From Thalassobius vesicularis (GTDB taxonomy: Bacteria; Pseudomonadota; Alphaproteobacteria; Rhodobacterales; Rhodobacteraceae): 64,000 bases of DNA. Positions 8,916-24,395 of this stretch are shown one piece after another. The stretch is from the NCBI RefSeq assembly GCF_004799325.1, contig NZ_SSMD01000003.1, positions 434,001 to 498,000 on the forward strand, in the 5' to 3' direction. The notes under the pieces were generated by a model. That model had not been told where the DNA came from, did no database searches, and saw nothing but the letters and a program-made list of their open reading frames with translations. Numbering within the stretch: position 1 is the first letter of the stretch; every line of letters begins with the position of its first letter. The position numbers and the translations under genes are program-made.

Positions 8916-9781
8916 TGCAGATGCGTACCCGGTTCGCCCCCAGCCCGACCGGGCCGCTGCATCTGGGCCACGCTTACTCTGCGCTCCTCGCCCATGACAT
9001 GGCGCGCTCCGCCGGCGGCACCTTCCTCCTGCGGATCGAGGATATCGACCAATCCCGCGCCCGTCCCGAGTGGGAAGCGCAGATTTACGACGACCTGACC
9101 TGGCTGGGCCTCACCTGGCCCACCCCCGTCCTGCGCCAATCCGACCGCCTGCCGCTTTACCGCGCCGCGCTGAAACACCTCTGGGCGCGCGGCCTGCTGT
9201 ACCCTTGCACCTGCAACCGCCGCGACATCGCCGCCGCCGCTTCGGCCCCGCAAGAGGGCGCCCCCCTGCACGGCCCCGACGGCATCGTCTACCCCGGCAC
9301 CTGCCGCCACATCCCCGACAGCACCCAGCCCCTGCCCGACACCGCCCTGCGCCTGAACGTCGTGCGCGCGCTCAACGTGCTGCAACACCGCCCGATGGCC
9401 CGCCCGCTCCGCTTCACCGAGACCGGCACCCGCGCAGGCACCCACACCATCGACCCCACCGATTTCCTGAGCCAAGTCGGCGACATCGTCCTTGCCCGCC
9501 GCGACATGGGCACGTCCTACCACCTTTCGGTCGTGCTCGACGACGCCGCCCAACACATCACCCACGTCACCCGCGGCGAAGACCTGTTCGAGGCGACGCA
9601 AATCCACGTCCTGCTGCAACAACTCCTGCACCTTCCGACGCCGATCTACCACCACCACGGACTGATCCGCGACGCTCAGGGCAAACGCCTCGCCAAACGC
9701 GACGACGCCCGCGCCATCGCGAAATACCGGGCCGAAGGCGCCACCCCGCACGACATCCGCCGCATGGTGAATCTCGCCTAG
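8915..9781 (+). CDS. gluQ: glutamyl-Q tRNA(Asp) synthetase
   Basis: This truncated glutamyl-tRNA synthetase paralog attaches glutamate to queuosine at the wobble base of tRNA-Asp. The 288-residue protein has the class-I catalytic motif PSPTGPLHLGHA (residues 10-20), the RIEDID segment, a Cys cluster beginning YPCTC that likely binds zinc, and the KMSKS equivalent KRLAKR near 250. It ends after the catalytic domain and lacks the anticodon-binding half of GluRS, which is diagnostic for GluQ. It starts inside the trmFO stop codon. Paired hairpins at 9815-9857 follow. Confidence 0.95.
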   Translation: MQMRTRFAPSPTGPLHLGHAYSALLAHDMARSAGGTFLLRIEDIDQSRARPEWEAQIYDDLTWLGLTWPTPVLRQSDRLPLYRAALKHLWARGLLYPCTCNRRDIAAAASAPQEGAPLHGPDGIVYPGTCRHIPDSTQPLPDTALRLNVVRALNVLQHRPMARPLRFTETGTRAGTHTIDPTDFLSQVGDIVLARRDMGTSYHLSVVLDDAAQHITHVTRGEDLFEATQIHVLLQQLLHLPTPIYHHHGLIRDAQGKRLAKRDDARAIAKYRAEGATPHDIRRMVNLA

Positions 9782-9814
9782 CCCTTCTTCTTTTCCCAAA
9801 TATCCCGGGGGGAG

Positions 9815-9857
9815 CGTTGAAAATCCCCGATTTTCAACGTGGGGGGCAGCGCCCCCC
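9815..9857. repeat. double inverted repeat between convergent gluQ and hisI
   Basis: A perfect 11-bp stem (CGTTGAAAATC 9815-9825, GATTTTCAACG 9829-9839, 3-base loop) is followed by a GGGGGGC/GCCCCCC stem (9841-9847, 9851-9857) that abuts the hisI stop. It probably acts as a bidirectional terminator and looks like a common intergenic repeat of this order. Confidence 0.6.
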
Positions 9858-10217
9858 TTACGCCTCGGGCTTCATCAGCTCCACCTCGGCCCCGTCGCGC
9901 ACCGCCGTATAAAAACAGCTGCGCCGATTGGTATGACACGCCGGCCCGGTCTGCCGCACCAGCACCAGCAGGCAATCACGGTCGCAATCCACGCGGAAAT
10001 CCACCAGCTCCTGCACATGCCCGCTGCTCTCGCCCTTGACCCAGAACGCCTGACGCGAGCGGCTCCAATAGGTCACCTTGCCCGTCGCCAGCGTCCGCGC
10101 CACGGCCTCGGCGTTCATCCACGCCATCATCAGCACCTCGCCGCTTTCGTGATCCTGCGCGATGGCCGGGATCAGACCTTGGTCGGAGTATTTCAGCGTG
10201 GCAGGGTCGAACGACAT
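9858..10217 (-). CDS. hisI: phosphoribosyl-AMP cyclohydrolase
   Basis: HisI opens the purine ring of phosphoribosyl-AMP in histidine biosynthesis. The 119-residue stand-alone enzyme (no HisE domain fused) carries the zinc and magnesium ligand motifs DCDRDC and the C-terminal [10 protein letters not shown]. The [17 protein letters not shown] segment binds the nucleotide. The ATG at 10217, with AAAGG upstream, gives the standard N-terminus; a start six codons earlier is less likely. It is divergent from a NifU-like gene across 66 bases. Confidence 0.95.
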   Translation of the reverse strand: MSFDPATLKYSDQGLIPAIAQDHESGEVLMMAWMNAEAVARTLATGKVTYWSRSRQAFWVKGESSGHVQELVDFRVDCDRDCLLVLVRQTGPACHTNRRSCFYTAVRDGAEVELMKPEA

Positions 10218-10283
10218 GGGATAAACCTTTTGCATCTGCGGGTTGGCCCCCTATCTATGCCACAGACAGACGAAGGAAAACCC

Positions 10284-10730
10284 ATGAGCGCCGATAGCGA
10301 CCTGATCAAGCTCTACTCTGCCCGCATTCTGGCGCTGGCGGCCGACATCCCGCATGACGAACGCTTGGACGCCCCCGATGCCAGCGTGAAAAAACGCTCG
10401 CCGCTCTGTGGCTCGACCGTCACCGTGGATATCAAGGTCAGCGACGGCAAGATCAGCGATTTCGGGCAGGACGTGAAGGCCTGCGCGCTGGGTCAGGCCT
10501 CGGCGGCGGTGGTCGGTGCCAACGCAATCGGTTGCACCCGAGACCAGATCGCCACGGCCCGCGACCAGCTCAAGGCCCTGCTGAAAGAGGACGGCCCCAC
10601 CCCCGACGCCCCGTTTGCGGATCTCGAGGTGCTGCGTCCCGCCCGCGAATACAAGAACCGCCACGCCTCGATCATGCTGACGCTCGAGGCGACGCTCGAA
10701 GCGATGGATCAGGCCAGCAAGGCCGCATAA
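10284..10730 (+). CDS. NifU_N/IscU-like iron-sulfur cluster scaffold family protein
   Basis: This 148-residue protein resembles the N-terminal scaffold domain of NifU/IscU. Three cysteines are placed as in the family: C42 in SPLCGSTV, C67 in KACALGQAS and C84 in AIGCTRD. The conserved block GQDVKACALGQASAAVVGANAIG surrounds them. The Asp normally next to the first Cys is not obvious, so it may be a divergent member. GAAGGAAA lies just before the ATG at 10284. Its stop codon is embedded in the T-run of the minus-strand terminator at 10729-10764. No other Fe-S assembly genes are nearby. Confidence 0.85.
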   Translation: MSADSDLIKLYSARILALAADIPHDERLDAPDASVKKRSPLCGSTVTVDIKVSDGKISDFGQDVKACALGQASAAVVGANAIGCTRDQIATARDQLKALLKEDGPTPDAPFADLEVLRPAREYKNRHASIMLTLEATLEAMDQASKAA

Positions 10731-10764
10731 AAAAACCGCCGCACTTCCTGGGGGAAGGCGGCGG
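10729..10764 (-). terminator. strong terminator of the small membrane protein transcript
   Basis: On the minus strand a 12-bp GC-rich stem with one bulge (plus arms 10736-10748 and 10753-10764) is followed by seven Ts (plus 10729-10735). Confidence 0.85.
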
Positions 10765-10902
10765 CAAAGTGGCGTCTCCGATTGGGGTGGTCCGGCGTGG
10801 TCGGATCAGGCAGAAAACCGACAAGACGGGGACAGGCAGTCTGACGCAATGTTGGACATGTTTGCGTCGCAGCCGGACCGGGATCGGATCGCAGGCAGAA
10901 AC

Positions 10903-11025
10903 TCAGATAAAACTCGGCAGGTGCAGCGCCGCGACGGTCATCACGATCAGCGCGGCCACACCGATCATGTCGGCGAACAGCGTCTCTTCGGTACGGCTGA
11001 CGATTTCAGCAATCTGGCGGAACAT
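10903..11025 (-). CDS. 40-residue single-pass membrane protein with an upstream LexA-type box
   Basis: This small gene encodes MFRQIAEIVSRTEETLFADM followed by a hydrophobic stretch (about residues 18-37) that ends LHLPSFI. The form is a charged cytoplasmic N-terminus and one membrane helix. Support for coding: a GAGGAG ribosome-binding site ahead of the ATG, a strong minus-strand terminator at 10729-10764, and a perfect GAAC-N7-GAAC box at 11088-11102, which is the alphaproteobacterial LexA operator pattern. Its size, membrane helix and probable SOS control recall SidA of Caulobacter, a 29-residue SOS-induced division inhibitor, but I see no sequence identity to it. Function is unproven. Confidence 0.75.
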   Translation of the reverse strand: MFRQIAEIVSRTEETLFADMIGVAALIVMTVAALHLPSFI

Positions 11026-11087
11026 GGCGGCGGCTCCTCGTTGTCGCGTGTTGCTTATTTGTTCTCATTTCCTTAACAGGAAGTAAA

Positions 11088-11102
11088 GAACTTTTTGAGA
11101 AC
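11088..11102 (-). promoter_or_regulatory. LexA-type SOS box
   Basis: GAACTTTTTGAGAAC (minus strand GTTCTCAAAAAGTTC) matches the alphaproteobacterial LexA consensus GTTC-N7-GTTC exactly. A further GAAC at 11109-11112 and a GTTC at 11061-11064 flank it. It lies 62 bases upstream of the 40-residue membrane protein start and between it and recG. Confidence 0.75.
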
Positions 11103-11174
11103 AAATGTGAACAAACCGGTTTACTGCGCTGTCTGGCGACCGCAAGAGGCGCAGCCGCACAGGATTGGCGACCG

Positions 11175-16181
<5,007 letters not shown>

Positions 16182-16215
16182 ATCGTTCCTCGCAACTTTG
16201 AACTTTATTCAATTC

Positions 16216-16235
16216 AACCTTGGCGAATAAAGGTT
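16216..16235. promoter_or_regulatory. inverted repeat in the ctrA leader
   Basis: AACCTT (16216-16221) and AAGGTT (16230-16235) form an inverted repeat with an 8-base spacer and contain TTAA half-site sequence. It lies 35 bases upstream of the ctrA ATG. It could be an operator for ctrA. Confidence 0.4.
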
Positions 16236-16275
16236 AATCACTCCTTACCTGAGAAGAACAAATAGCATACTATCG

Positions 16276-16554
16276 TTAAAGTTGTCGATACTTTTGCACC
16301 GAGGTTGCCTTCAACGCATCCACCCCGTGATTGGCAATTGCCTGACACCATTCGTGAAATTCCTCATCGCTCAGTCCATAGCGTTGCAGCGCCTCGGACC
16401 GAGTGATCAGGCCGTATAAAACGCCCCTTACAACCGCTGCTTTGCGTTTGGCCACCCACCTATACGTGTTTTTCGGAGGCAAATCCGCCTGTGTCATCAC
16501 GCTCCCGTCGGGCAGCGTCACCGTTCGCGGGCCTTCCACTTTCTTCAGATACAT
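16276..16554 (-). CDS. sciP: CtrA inhibitor SciP (DUF1153)
   Basis: SciP is a small helix-turn-helix protein that binds CtrA and blocks its transcriptional activation. The 92-residue product matches DUF1153 throughout: MYLKKVEGPRTVTLPDGSVM, then DLPPKNTYRWVAKRKAAVV, and the HTH segment TRSEALQRYGLSDEEFHEWC. A much longer frame runs into the antisense of mnmA, but the ATG at 16554 has AAAGGG upstream and gives the family N-terminus. It is directly upstream of ctrA in the same orientation, placing inhibitor and target in one locus. Confidence 0.95.
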   Translation of the reverse strand: MYLKKVEGPRTVTLPDGSVMTQADLPPKNTYRWVAKRKAAVVRGVLYGLITRSEALQRYGLSDEEFHEWCQAIANHGVDALKATSVQKYRQL

Positions 16555-16618
16555 GCCGGTTTTCCCTTTGTTTGGGGCACCTTTGCGCGGCGGGCTTAAC
16601 AGGGGGTGAAACCGGGGC

Positions 16619-16646
16619 TTGAGAGTAGTTAGGATTTTCCTATATT
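16619..16646 (+). promoter_or_regulatory. putative promoter of mnmA
   Basis: TTGAGA (16619-16624) and TATATT (16641-16646) with a 16-base spacer lie only 13-28 bases before the candidate mnmA start codons, which implies a very short leader. Confidence 0.6.
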
Positions 16647-16674
16647 CTCGCAGACTTTCATGGGGATGCGGCCG

Positions 16675-17814
16675 ATGCTGGATGACACGACGAAACTGAA
16701 TTCGCTGGGCTTTGCCAAACCGCCGTCGGAAACGCGCGTGGTCGTGGCGATGTCGGGGGGCGTGGACAGCTCGGTCGTGGCCGCGCAGCTGGCCGAGGAA
16801 GGCTATGATGTTGTCGGCGTCACCCTGCAGCTTTACGATCACGGGGCTGCGCTGGCGAAAAAGGGTGCCTGCTGTGCCGGGATCGACATCCACGACGCCC
16901 GCCGCGTCGCCGAAGAGATGGGCTTCCCCCACTATGTCCTTGATTATGAAAACATCTTTCAAGAGGCCGTGATCGACGAATTTGCCGACAGCTATCTGGC
17001 CGGCGCCACGCCCGTGCCCTGTATCCGCTGCAACGAGCGCGTGAAATTCAAAGATCTGCTGCAAACCGCGAAAGATCTGGAGGCCGATTGCATGGCCACC
17101 GGCCACTATATCCAGCGCAAGATGGGCCCAAACGGCCCCGAGCTGCACTGCGCCGCCGATGCCAGCCGCGATCAGTCCTATTTCCTGTTCTCGACCACGC
17201 CCGAGCAGCTGGAATACCTGCGATTCCCGCTGGGCCACCTGCCGTCGAAGGCCGAGACCCGCAAGCTGGCGCAGAAATACGGGCTGGCCGTGGCCGACAA
17301 GCCCGACAGCCAGGACATCTGCTTCGTGCCGAATGGCAACTACGCCTCGGTCATCGAGAAACTGCGCCCCGGTGCGGCCGAGCCGGGCCAGATCGTCCAT
17401 GCCGACGGCCGCGTGCTGGGCGAGCATAACGGTGTCATCCACTACACCATCGGCCAGCGCCGCGGGCTGGGCATCGGTGGCCTCAGCGAGCCGCTCTACG
17501 TCGTTCGCCTGGACGTGGATGCCAAGCAGGTCATCGTCGGCCCCAAGGAACTGCTCTCGACCCGCACCATCCCCGTGCGCGAGATCAACTGGCTGGGCGA
17601 CACCCCCTTCACCTCGCAGCCCGAGTGGCACGTCTCGGTCAAGGTCCGCTCCACCCGCCCCCCGCGCGAGGCGATCATCCGGCCGCTGACCGACACCACC
17701 GCCGAGGTCGAGTTGCTGACCGCCGAGGAGGGCGTCTCTCCCGGTCAGGCCTGCGTGTTCTACGAAACCGGCGGCTCGCGCATTCTGGGCGGCGGCTGGA
17801 TCTGGAAGGGCTAA
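16675..17814 (+). CDS. mnmA: tRNA-specific 2-thiouridylase MnmA
   Basis: MnmA thiolates U34 of tRNAs for Lys, Glu and Gln. The protein carries the PP-loop SGGVDSS near the N-terminus, the catalytic Cys pair in the GACCAGID and [13 protein letters not shown] segments, TGHYIQ, and the C-terminal beta-barrel region with [13 protein letters not shown] and [10 protein letters not shown]. Three in-frame ATGs (16660, 16666, 16675) are possible; the promoter-like hexamers ending at 16646 make the first almost leaderless, so 16675 (379 residues) is listed, with moderate certainty. It faces olsA convergently. Confidence 0.95.
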   Translation: MLDDTTKLNSLGFAKPPSETRVVVAMSGGVDSSVVAAQLAEEGYDVVGVTLQLYDHGAALAKKGACCAGIDIHDARRVAEEMGFPHYVLDYENIFQEAVIDEFADSYLAGATPVPCIRCNERVKFKDLLQTAKDLEADCMATGHYIQRKMGPNGPELHCAADASRDQSYFLFSTTPEQLEYLRFPLGHLPSKAETRKLAQKYGLAVADKPDSQDICFVPNGNYASVIEKLRPGAAEPGQIVHADGRVLGEHNGVIHYTIGQRRGLGIGGLSEPLYVVRLDVDAKQVIVGPKELLSTRTIPVREINWLGDTPFTSQPEWHVSVKVRSTRPPREAIIRPLTDTTAEVELLTAEEGVSPGQACVFYETGGSRILGGGWIWKG

Positions 17815-17834
17815 GTTTCGAGCGTACGTTTTTT

Positions 17835-17859
17835 CCCGGGAATCATACGATTTCCCGGG
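17835..17859. repeat. inverted repeat between convergent mnmA and olsA
   Basis: CCCGGGAA (17835-17842) and TTCCCGGG (17852-17859) form an 8-bp stem. An outer GAGCGT (17820-17825) / ACGCTC (17863-17868) pair encloses it. There is a T-run before, not after, the stem on the plus strand, so its terminator role is uncertain. Confidence 0.5.
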
Positions 17860-17870
17860 TTAACGCTCCG

Positions 17871-18689
17871 TTACACCGGCATCCCGGACCGCACGATTTT
17901 CTCGCAATAGGCCGCTAAAGACTTGCGGTTGGGGAAGTCGTCGACCCGGACGGGCTCGTGATAAATCACCGTCACACAGCCCTGACGCGGCGCGGCCAGC
18001 ACCTTCAGCAAGTGGCCACCAAAGTCCATATTGCCCCACCAGCCGTAGAACCGCGGCTCTGCGTCATCAGGCGCGCGATAGACCAGCGTGACGGGCTGGA
18101 TGTGCAGTTCATGCCTCAGGTGATGACTGAAGAACGCCTGAAAAAGCGTTGATTTAAAAGGCAAAACAACAATGCCGTCAGTCGATGTCCCCTCGGGGAA
18201 AAACAGCAGCTTATGGCCAGCTAGCAGGCGGGACTCAAAGATTTCCTGCTGCTTTTTCGCCTCTTTCGGATCGCGCCGAATGAACACCGTTCCGGTCGCC
18301 CGCGCCAGCCAGCCGATGCCGGGCCAGCCTGCGACCTCGGCCTTGGCGACGAAGTAAATCCGCTTGCGCGCGTTCAGCGCAAAGATGTCCAGCCAGGACA
18401 CATGGTTGCCGACGACGGCACCGCGATGGCGCATCACCTCGCCCTGCGTCTCAAACCGTATCCCCATGATTCTGAACGAATTTCTGCACACAAACTGGGT
18501 GATGTGCGGGGTTATCGGGCGATGAAGGCCGAACAGCGGCGCCTCGATCAGGCGCACCAAAAGCAGCACGGCCAAACCGCCGAACACCAGGATCGCAAAC
18601 GGGATACCGCGCATCAGGGCACGCGCCCAACCCGCGAAACCGAAGGGACCGACTTCAGGCTCCGGCGGCATATCCCAGTCGAAGGTCAC
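17871..18689 (-). CDS. olsA: lyso-ornithine lipid O-acyltransferase OlsA
   Basis: OlsA adds the second acyl chain to lyso-ornithine lipid at the inner membrane. The 272-residue protein has a membrane helix at about residues 29-47 and the PlsC-family motifs NHVSWLD (H96-x4-D101) and FPEGTSTDG (164-172). On sequence alone a general 1-acylglycerol-3-phosphate acyltransferase is possible, but it overlaps olsB by four bases, which identifies the pair as the ornithine-lipid operon. Confidence 0.9.
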   Translation of the reverse strand: MTFDWDMPPEPEVGPFGFAGWARALMRGIPFAILVFGGLAVLLLVRLIEAPLFGLHRPITPHITQFVCRNSFRIMGIRFETQGEVMRHRGAVVGNHVSWLDIFALNARKRIYFVAKAEVAGWPGIGWLARATGTVFIRRDPKEAKKQQEIFESRLLAGHKLLFFPEGTSTDGIVVLPFKSTLFQAFFSHHLRHELHIQPVTLVYRAPDDAEPRFYGWWGNMDFGGHLLKVLAAPRQGCVTVIYHEPVRVDDFPNRKSLAAYCEKIVRSGMPV

Positions 18690-19453
18690 CGGCCAACCTC
18701 TTTAGTATAAATGTTTTTTTGCTTTTCGTTCATCCGTTCGGTGTCCATGATAAGGCACACGTCGATGGTGTTGAACTCATGGTCGATGAACGCGCCCTCG
18801 CCGACGAACCCACCCAGCCGCAGGTATGCCTTGATCAGCGACGGCACCGAAAGCATCGCCGTCTTACGGTCCAATTGCTCCTCGGGCAGCAGATCCATCC
18901 GCGTAAAGGACGTGTCACGCACGCGCACGCGCAGGTCCAGCGGCGCCAAGTGATGATAGTGCAGCAGCGACAAGGGCTGGGCTAGCGCCGCCGGATCGGT
19001 GCCGTGGAAACTGGCGACACCGAACAGGATTTCTATTTTATGTTCAGCAACATAGAGGCCAAGCGCATTCCACAGATGGAACATCGCAGCACCCCCGCGA
19101 TAGTCCTTGTGCAAGCACGAACGTCCAAGCTCCAGCAGCTTGCGGCCGCTGTTTTTCAGGGCTGTCAGATCGTATTCGTCCTCGGAATAGAACTGCCCAA
19201 CCTCGCGCGCCTGGTCGTCGCGCAACACCCGGTAAACGCCGACGATCTGGTCCCCGACCGCGCCGGGACGCGCCTCGTCCAACAGGATCAGGTGGTCGAA
19301 AAACGGGTCGAAGCGGTCGATCTCAAGGCGCTGTTCATGATCGACCATCGCGCCCCTGCCGCCCAGTTCCGCAACGAAAACCTCGTAACGCAGTCGCTGG
19401 GCGGCCCGCAGGTCCTCCTCAGATTGTGCAAGTTTTACAACGTATTGAGGCAT
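18686..19453 (-). CDS. olsB: L-ornithine N-alpha-acyltransferase OlsB
   Basis: OlsB transfers a 3-hydroxyacyl group from acyl carrier protein to ornithine, the first step of ornithine-lipid synthesis, a phosphate-free membrane lipid. The 255-residue GNAT-fold protein contains RLRYEVFVAELG near the N-terminus, LELGRSCLHKDYRGGAAMFHLW in the acyl-carrier region, and the downstream GVASFHGTDP segment characteristic of OlsB/PF13444. It is the first gene of the olsBA operon; olsA overlaps by four bases. A CtrA-like box lies upstream at 19560-19575. Confidence 0.93.
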   Translation of the reverse strand: MPQYVVKLAQSEEDLRAAQRLRYEVFVAELGGRGAMVDHEQRLEIDRFDPFFDHLILLDEARPGAVGDQIVGVYRVLRDDQAREVGQFYSEDEYDLTALKNSGRKLLELGRSCLHKDYRGGAAMFHLWNALGLYVAEHKIEILFGVASFHGTDPAALAQPLSLLHYHHLAPLDLRVRVRDTSFTRMDLLPEEQLDRKTAMLSVPSLIKAYLRLGGFVGEGAFIDHEFNTIDVCLIMDTERMNEKQKNIYTKEVGR

Positions 19454-19559
19454 TTCAAGCGTCTCTCAGCCGGGTTCGGTTCGGGGCTTGTCTGCTTGTA
19501 GGAAAGCCCGAGATGAAAAGCAACTCCGGAGCCAAGGCTTTACTAAACCCTTAGTTGTG

Positions 19560-19575
19560 TTAGCTTTTCATTAAC
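19560..19575. promoter_or_regulatory. near-consensus CtrA box upstream of olsBA
   Basis: TTAG-CTTTTCA-TTAAC fits the CtrA consensus TTAA-N7-TTAAC with one mismatch. It lies 107 bases upstream of olsB and just past the DUF3553 stop, in a window that also encodes CtrA, SciP and ChpT. Confidence 0.4.
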
Positions 19576-19580
19576 TACAA

Positions 19581-19763
19581 TCAGTCATCAAAGACCGGGA
19601 TTAGAAAAATACGGGATCCGTCGATCACAACCTTGCCCGCCTCGGGAAAATTCACGGTGATCTTGCCGTGAATGTTCGATTGCACCTGACCAATGCCCCA
19701 ATCGGGGCAGTCGGGGTGTTGAACGCGCATACCGGGTTCGAGGAAGGAATTCAGGTCATCCAT
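19581..19763 (-). CDS. DUF3553 small protein
   Basis: This 60-residue protein (MDDLNSFLEPGMRVQHPDCP at its start) matches DUF3553, a small beta-rich domain resembling the CarD/UvrD-C SH3-like fold: GMRVQHPDCPDWGIGQVQS then GKITVNFPEAGKVVI. Its role is unknown; related folds contact RNA polymerase or DNA helicases. It is divergent from chpT (start 19788) across 24 bases, an arrangement that ties it to the CtrA pathway region. The ribosome-binding site is weak. Confidence 0.8.
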   Translation of the reverse strand: MDDLNSFLEPGMRVQHPDCPDWGIGQVQSNIHGKITVNFPEAGKVVIDGSRIFLIPVFDD

Positions 19764-19787
19764 CGGGTCACTCTTGGAGGTTTGTAA

Positions 19788-20387
19788 TTGTCGAACGATA
19801 CCCTCGAACTTGCGGCTTTGATAGGTTCGCGGATCTGTCATGACCTTATCAGCCCGATCGGCGCGATTGGCAACGGTCTGGAGTTGCTGCAAATGGGCAC
19901 GCCGCCGTCGCCGGAAATGGCCCTGATGGCGGACAGCGTGAATAACGCCAATGCCCGTATCCGGTTCTTCCGGGTGGCCTTTGGCAAGGCCTCGGGCGGT
20001 CAGGGCGTGCCGCTTGGCGAGGTGCAATCGATCTTGCGCGACATGTCACTCTCCAGCCGTATTCGCTATGAATTTCAATCGGATAGCGCGCCGGACCGCG
20101 CCGAATTGCGGACCGCGTTCCTGGCGCTACTCTGCGTAGAACAAACCCTGCCGATGGGCGGAGAAATCGGTATTCGGCTTGAATCTACGGGCTGGGCCGT
20201 TACCGGCAAAGGCCCGCGCATTCGTCAGGATGAAGCGCTTTGGGCGCATCTTTCCGATGCCAACGCGACTTCCACCGAATTAAGCCCGGGCCAAGTGCAA
20301 TTCGGCCTGTTGTCAGGGCATCTGCGTCAGATGGGACGAAGCGCCGACATCTCGTTCACCGAGACATCGGCGCAGATCGCGTTTTAG
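19788..20387 (+). CDS. chpT: histidine phosphotransferase ChpT
   Basis: ChpT relays phosphate from the hybrid kinase CckA to CtrA and CpdR. The 199-residue product has the dimerisation helix with the phosphorylated histidine H18 in [22 protein letters not shown] and a degenerate ATPase-like C-terminal domain, as in ChpT (HPTransfase family). It begins at a TTG codon seven bases after GGAGG; no ATG fits. The stop overlaps the convergent proA stop. Together with ctrA and sciP within 5 kb it makes a compact cell-cycle phosphorelay region; cckA is not in the window. Confidence 0.93.
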   Translation: MSNDTLELAALIGSRICHDLISPIGAIGNGLELLQMGTPPSPEMALMADSVNNANARIRFFRVAFGKASGGQGVPLGEVQSILRDMSLSSRIRYEFQSDSAPDRAELRTAFLALLCVEQTLPMGGEIGIRLESTGWAVTGKGPRIRQDEALWAHLSDANATSTELSPGQVQFGLLSGHLRQMGRSADISFTETSAQIAF

Positions 20388-21637
20388 GGCCGGGTCGCGC
20401 CGTCGCCTTCGACCAGGTACTTGAAGCTGGTCAGCTGTGCTGCGCCCACCGGGCCACGCGCGTGCATCTTGCCGGTCGCAATACCGATTTCGGCGCCCAT
20501 GCCGAACTCGCCCCCGTCTGCAAACTGGGTCGAGGCGTTGCGCATCAGAATGGCGCTGTCCAGCCGCTCGAAAAAGCGGTTCGCGACGGCGTCATTCTCG
20601 GTGATCACGCAATCGGTGTGGCTAGAGCTATAGCGGCGGATATGCGCGATCGCGCCATCCACATCGTCCACAACCTTGGCCGCAATGATCGAGTCGAGGT
20701 ATTCCTTGCCCCAATCTTCCTCGCCAGCAGGCACCGATCCGGGCAGTCCTTCGGCGCGGACTTCGACGCCCGCCTCCATCAGCGCGCGGATCAGATCGGC
20801 CCCAAGGGTTTCCGCGATGTCCTTGTGAATCAACAGACATTCCGCAGCACCACAGATCCCGGTGCGCCGGGTTTTCGCGTTCATGACCACGCGCAGCGCC
20901 TTGGCCGGGTCGGCATCCTTATCGACGAAGATATGCACGATGCCTTCGAGGTGGGCAAACACGGGCACGCGTGCCTCGCGCTGCACCAGGCCGACCAGGC
21001 CCTTGCCGCCACGGGGCACGATCACGTCCACATAGTCGACCATCGTCAGCAGTTCCTGCACCGCGGCGCGGTCGCGCGTCGGCACCAGCTGGATCGCGTC
21101 CAGCGGCAGGTTGGCGGCCTTCAACCCCTCGACCAGGCACTTATGGATTGCGCCGGACGAGTGGAAACTTTCCGAGCCGCCGCGCAGGATCACCGCGTTG
21201 CCCGATTTCAGGCACAGCGCACCGGCGTCGGCGGTCACATTGGGGCGGCTTTCATAAATCACGCCGATCACGCCCAAAGGCGTGCGCACGCGGCGGATAT
21301 GCAGGCCCGAAGGCATGTCCCATTCCGCCAGAACCTCGCCCACCGGATCGGCCTGTTCGGCCACGGCGCGCAGGCCGTCCATCATGCCACGAATACGGCC
21401 TTCGTCCAGCATCAGACGGTCCATCATGGCCGGGCTCAGGCCCTTTTGGCGGCCATATTCCAGATCCTTCTGGTTTGCCTCGATGATGGCGGCGCGATTG
21501 GCCCAGACCGCATCGGCAGCGGCAATAAGAGCGGCGTGTTTACGCTCGGCGCTAGCAAAGGCCAACTCGGCCGAGGCCGCCTTGGCGCGCTTGCCGATTT
21601 CGGTCATCACCGCGTGAATATCGTTTGCGTCTTTCAT
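20384..21637 (-). CDS. proA: gamma-glutamyl phosphate reductase
   Basis: ProA reduces glutamyl-5-phosphate to the semialdehyde in proline biosynthesis. The 417-residue protein has the aldehyde-dehydrogenase fold with the catalytic Cys in [13 protein letters not shown], the [11 protein letters not shown] cofactor segment and the LNDALA-type substrate region near the N-terminus ([11 protein letters not shown]). Length is normal. CCGGAGG precedes the ATG. It follows proB by 38 bases, so obgE-proB-proA form one operon. Confidence 0.97.
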   Translation of the reverse strand: MKDANDIHAVMTEIGKRAKAASAELAFASAERKHAALIAAADAVWANRAAIIEANQKDLEYGRQKGLSPAMMDRLMLDEGRIRGMMDGLRAVAEQADPVGEVLAEWDMPSGLHIRRVRTPLGVIGVIYESRPNVTADAGALCLKSGNAVILRGGSESFHSSGAIHKCLVEGLKAANLPLDAIQLVPTRDRAAVQELLTMVDYVDVIVPRGGKGLVGLVQREARVPVFAHLEGIVHIFVDKDADPAKALRVVMNAKTRRTGICGAAECLLIHKDIAETLGADLIRALMEAGVEVRAEGLPGSVPAGEEDWGKEYLDSIIAAKVVDDVDGAIAHIRRYSSSHTDCVITENDAVANRFFERLDSAILMRNASTQFADGGEFGMGAEIGIATGKMHARGPVGAAQLTSFKYLVEGDGATRP

Positions 21638-21675
21638 TTCTGACCTCCGGTTTCCCTGTCAGTTCAATTACTTGC

Positions 21676-23816
<2,141 letters not shown>

Positions 23817-23855
23817 CTATCGCAAAGGCCGAGCTATCCGCAATCCGGTCTTTGC

Positions 23856-24395
23856 TCAATCCAATTTTCGGCTGTAGGTCCAGGTGGGAACCTTGGCGTT
23901 GCGCGCAACCGAGAAAGTCTCGGCGTCGCCCAGATATTCAAAGCCGCAATTCGTCAGCACACGCGCCGATGCGGCGTTATCCTGAAACACCTGACCGAAC
24001 ACGGTTTTGCACTTCTGCGGGTTCGCCTCGATCAGCGCACCGACTGCCTGCGAGGCCAGACCGGTGTTCCAGAACGCCGGCGCCACCCAGTACCCGATCT
24101 CGGACTGGCTGCGGTCCATCCGCTTCAGCGAGATCAGGCCCATCACCTCGGGGCCACCGGATTTGGTGCCGTCAATGGCCCAGATATCCTCGACCCGGTC
24201 ATCCTTTTGCGCGCGCGTCACAAAGGCCTCGGCCGCGCCCGGCGGATAGGGGTGCGGAACCGCACTGGTGTTCTTGGCCACGCGCACATCGCCCGCGTGC
24301 ATGGCGATCAACCCCTGGTCAGACTTGCGCAACGGGCGCAGATCGAACCGTTCGGTTTCGATAACAGGTTGATTGGCGATCTTGTCCAACATCAT
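23856..24395 (-). CDS. GNAT acetyltransferase, RimJ/RimL-like
   Basis: This 179-residue GNAT-fold protein belongs to the RimJ/RimL type: ETERFDLRPLRKSD at the N-terminus, IGYWVAPAFWNTGLASQAV as the acetyl-CoA binding loop, and NAASARVLTNCGFEYLG near the end. The target could be a ribosomal protein N-terminus or a small molecule; position between rpmA and obgE fits the former. The ATG at 24395 follows GGAGGAG; it overlaps the stop of the upstream small gene by four bases, so the two are coupled. Confidence 0.88.
   Translation of the reverse strand: MMLDKIANQPVIETERFDLRPLRKSDQGLIAMHAGDVRVAKNTSAVPHPYPPGAAEAFVTRAQKDDRVEDIWAIDGTKSGGPEVMGLISLKRMDRSQSEIGYWVAPAFWNTGLASQAVGALIEANPQKCKTVFGQVFQDNAASARVLTNCGFEYLGDAETFSVARNAKVPTWTYSRKLD

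Noticed and set aside
10849-11076. plus-strand frame across the LexA-boxed gene
   Set aside because: It is antisense to the 40-residue membrane protein and has no ribosome-binding site or recognisable family.
11099-11112. second LexA-like site GAAC-N6-GAAC
   Set aside because: The spacer is six bases, not seven, so only the 11088-11102 site fits the consensus.
16276-17631. 451-codon minus-strand frame overlapping mnmA
   Set aside because: Only its last 92 codons (16276-16554) are a real gene, sciP. The rest is antisense to mnmA.
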